From assembly GCA_026193295.1 (NCBI GenBank), contig JAPHSB010000269.1, positions 1 through 5,800 of the forward strand: a DNA stretch of 5,800 bases. The letters are read 5' to 3'. The stretch's first letter is position 1. Each line of letters begins with the position of its first letter. This stretch comes from Lysobacterales bacterium (GTDB taxonomy: Bacteria; Pseudomonadota; Gammaproteobacteria; Xanthomonadales; SZUA-36). A program made the translations under genes and the position numbers. Under the pieces are notes generated by a model. The model had not been told where the DNA came from and did no database searches. It saw nothing but the letters and a program-made list of their open reading frames with translations. Shown here in pieces: positions 5,185 to 5,800 of this stretch.

Positions 5185-5800
5185 GCGAAATTTTCGGATC
5201 CATCTGGTGGTTGCTGGTCACGCTCGGCCTGTTGATCACCTTTCACGAGTTCGGTCACTTCTGGGTAGCCCGGAAGCTCGGCGTGCGCGTGCTCCGGTTT
5301 TCGGTGGGTTTTGGCCGGCCGCTGTGGTCACGGCGTGGCGCGGACGGCACCGAGTATGCCGTCGCCGCGTTTCCGCTGGGCGGCTACGTCAAGATGCTCG
5401 ACGAACGGGAAGGCCCGGTTGCGGCGGACCAGGTTGATGAAGCCTTCAACCGCAAACCGGTGGGGAGCCGCATTGCGATCGTGGCCGCCGGCCCGGTCTT
5501 CAACCTGGTGTTTGCCGTGCTCGCGTTCTGGCTGATGTTCCTGGTAGGCATCCCGGAGATGCGGCCGGTGATCGGCGCCGTGTCCGGCATCGCGGCCGAT
5601 GCCGGCATCGAGCCGGGCGACGTGATCGTCGCGGTCGACGACCGGGACACCCGGACCTGGTCCCACGCGATTCTCGGGCTGATCGGACACGCCCTGGATC
5701 GCGAAGCCGTGGTGCTGGCCGTCGAGGACGCCAACGGACGACAGTCCAGGCATACACTCGACCTGACCGAACTCGGGCCCGATTTCTCGGAGGAAAAGAC
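5181..5800 (+). CDS. rseP: Site-2 zinc metalloprotease RseP, N-terminal part (runs off window)
   Basis: RseP is the inner-membrane intramembrane protease that cuts the anti-sigma factor RseA after DegS, freeing sigma-E in the envelope stress response; it also clears remnant signal peptides. The visible 206 residues show a first membrane segment (about 7-21) containing the zinc site HEFGH at 22-26 (His22, Glu23, His26). These are followed by FWVARKLGVRVLRFSVGFG (27-45), GTEYAVAAFPLGGYVKMLDE (56-75), the GPVFNL segment (104-109) leading into a second membrane helix to about 123, and the start of the first PDZ domain (from about 128). The ATG overlaps the dxr stop as ATGA. The frame is open to base 5800, and the remaining PDZ domain and LDG zinc-ligand motif must lie beyond the edge. 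Its length is therefore unknown, but identity with the E. coli-type protein is clear. Confidence 0.95.
   Translation, partial: MSEIFGSIWWLLVTLGLLITFHEFGHFWVARKLGVRVLRFSVGFGRPLWSRRGADGTEYAVAAFPLGGYVKMLDEREGPVAADQVDEAFNRKPVGSRIAIVAAGPVFNLVFAVLAFWLMFLVGIPEMRPVIGAVSGIAADAGIEPGDVIVAVDDRDTRTWSHAILGLIGHALDREAVVLAVEDANGRQSRHTLDLTELGPDFSEEK

Overview
The window is a stretch of the conserved gammaproteobacterial rpsB-tsf-pyrH-frr-uppS-cdsA-dxr-rseP cluster, with every gene on the + strand. The gene order, the RseP/EF-Ts/Dxr sequence types (all close to the E. coli versions as I recall them) and the visibly GC-rich codon use point to a high-GC gammaproteobacterium. I cannot name the genus. I see no mobile element, CRISPR array, RNA gene or horizontally acquired island, and I do not think a new defence or metabolic system is hidden here. 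The noteworthy points are details inside a housekeeping operon.

Layout: 1-192 is the 3' end of a gene that by position is rpsB (ribosomal protein S2). It encodes a repetitive, charge-segregated tail, first Glu/Ala, then Lys-rich with KKKVA repeats. A 79-bp spacer (193-271) holds a GC-rich hairpin and the tsf ribosome binding site. After it come tsf (272-1147), pyrH (1140-1853, GTG start), frr (1888-2445), uppS (2435-3172, TTG start), cdsA (3185-4003, TTG start), dxr (4000-5184) and the first 206 codons of rseP (5181 to the window edge).

The genes are packed as one transcription unit. Four junctions overlap (tsf/pyrH 8 nt, frr/uppS 11 nt, cdsA/dxr 4 nt, dxr/rseP 4 nt), no other gap exceeds 34 nt apart from the rpsB-tsf spacer, and no intrinsic terminator is visible. 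Translational coupling is therefore likely. Three of the seven visible starts are non-ATG, and dxr has no recognisable Shine-Dalgarno sequence.

Functionally the cluster joins translation (S2, EF-Ts, ribosome recycling factor) and pyrimidine nucleotide supply (UMP kinase) to envelope building: undecaprenyl-PP synthase for the peptidoglycan/LPS lipid carrier, CDP-diacylglycerol synthase for phospholipids, DXP reductoisomerase for the isoprenoid precursors that UppS consumes, and RseP for the sigma-E envelope stress response. In the usual gammaproteobacterial order bamA and lipid A genes would follow beyond the right edge.

Most worth a second look are the repeat-built S2 tail, a CdsA signature in which the usual Lys of the Lys-Asp pair reads Ala, and the two consecutive TTG starts.
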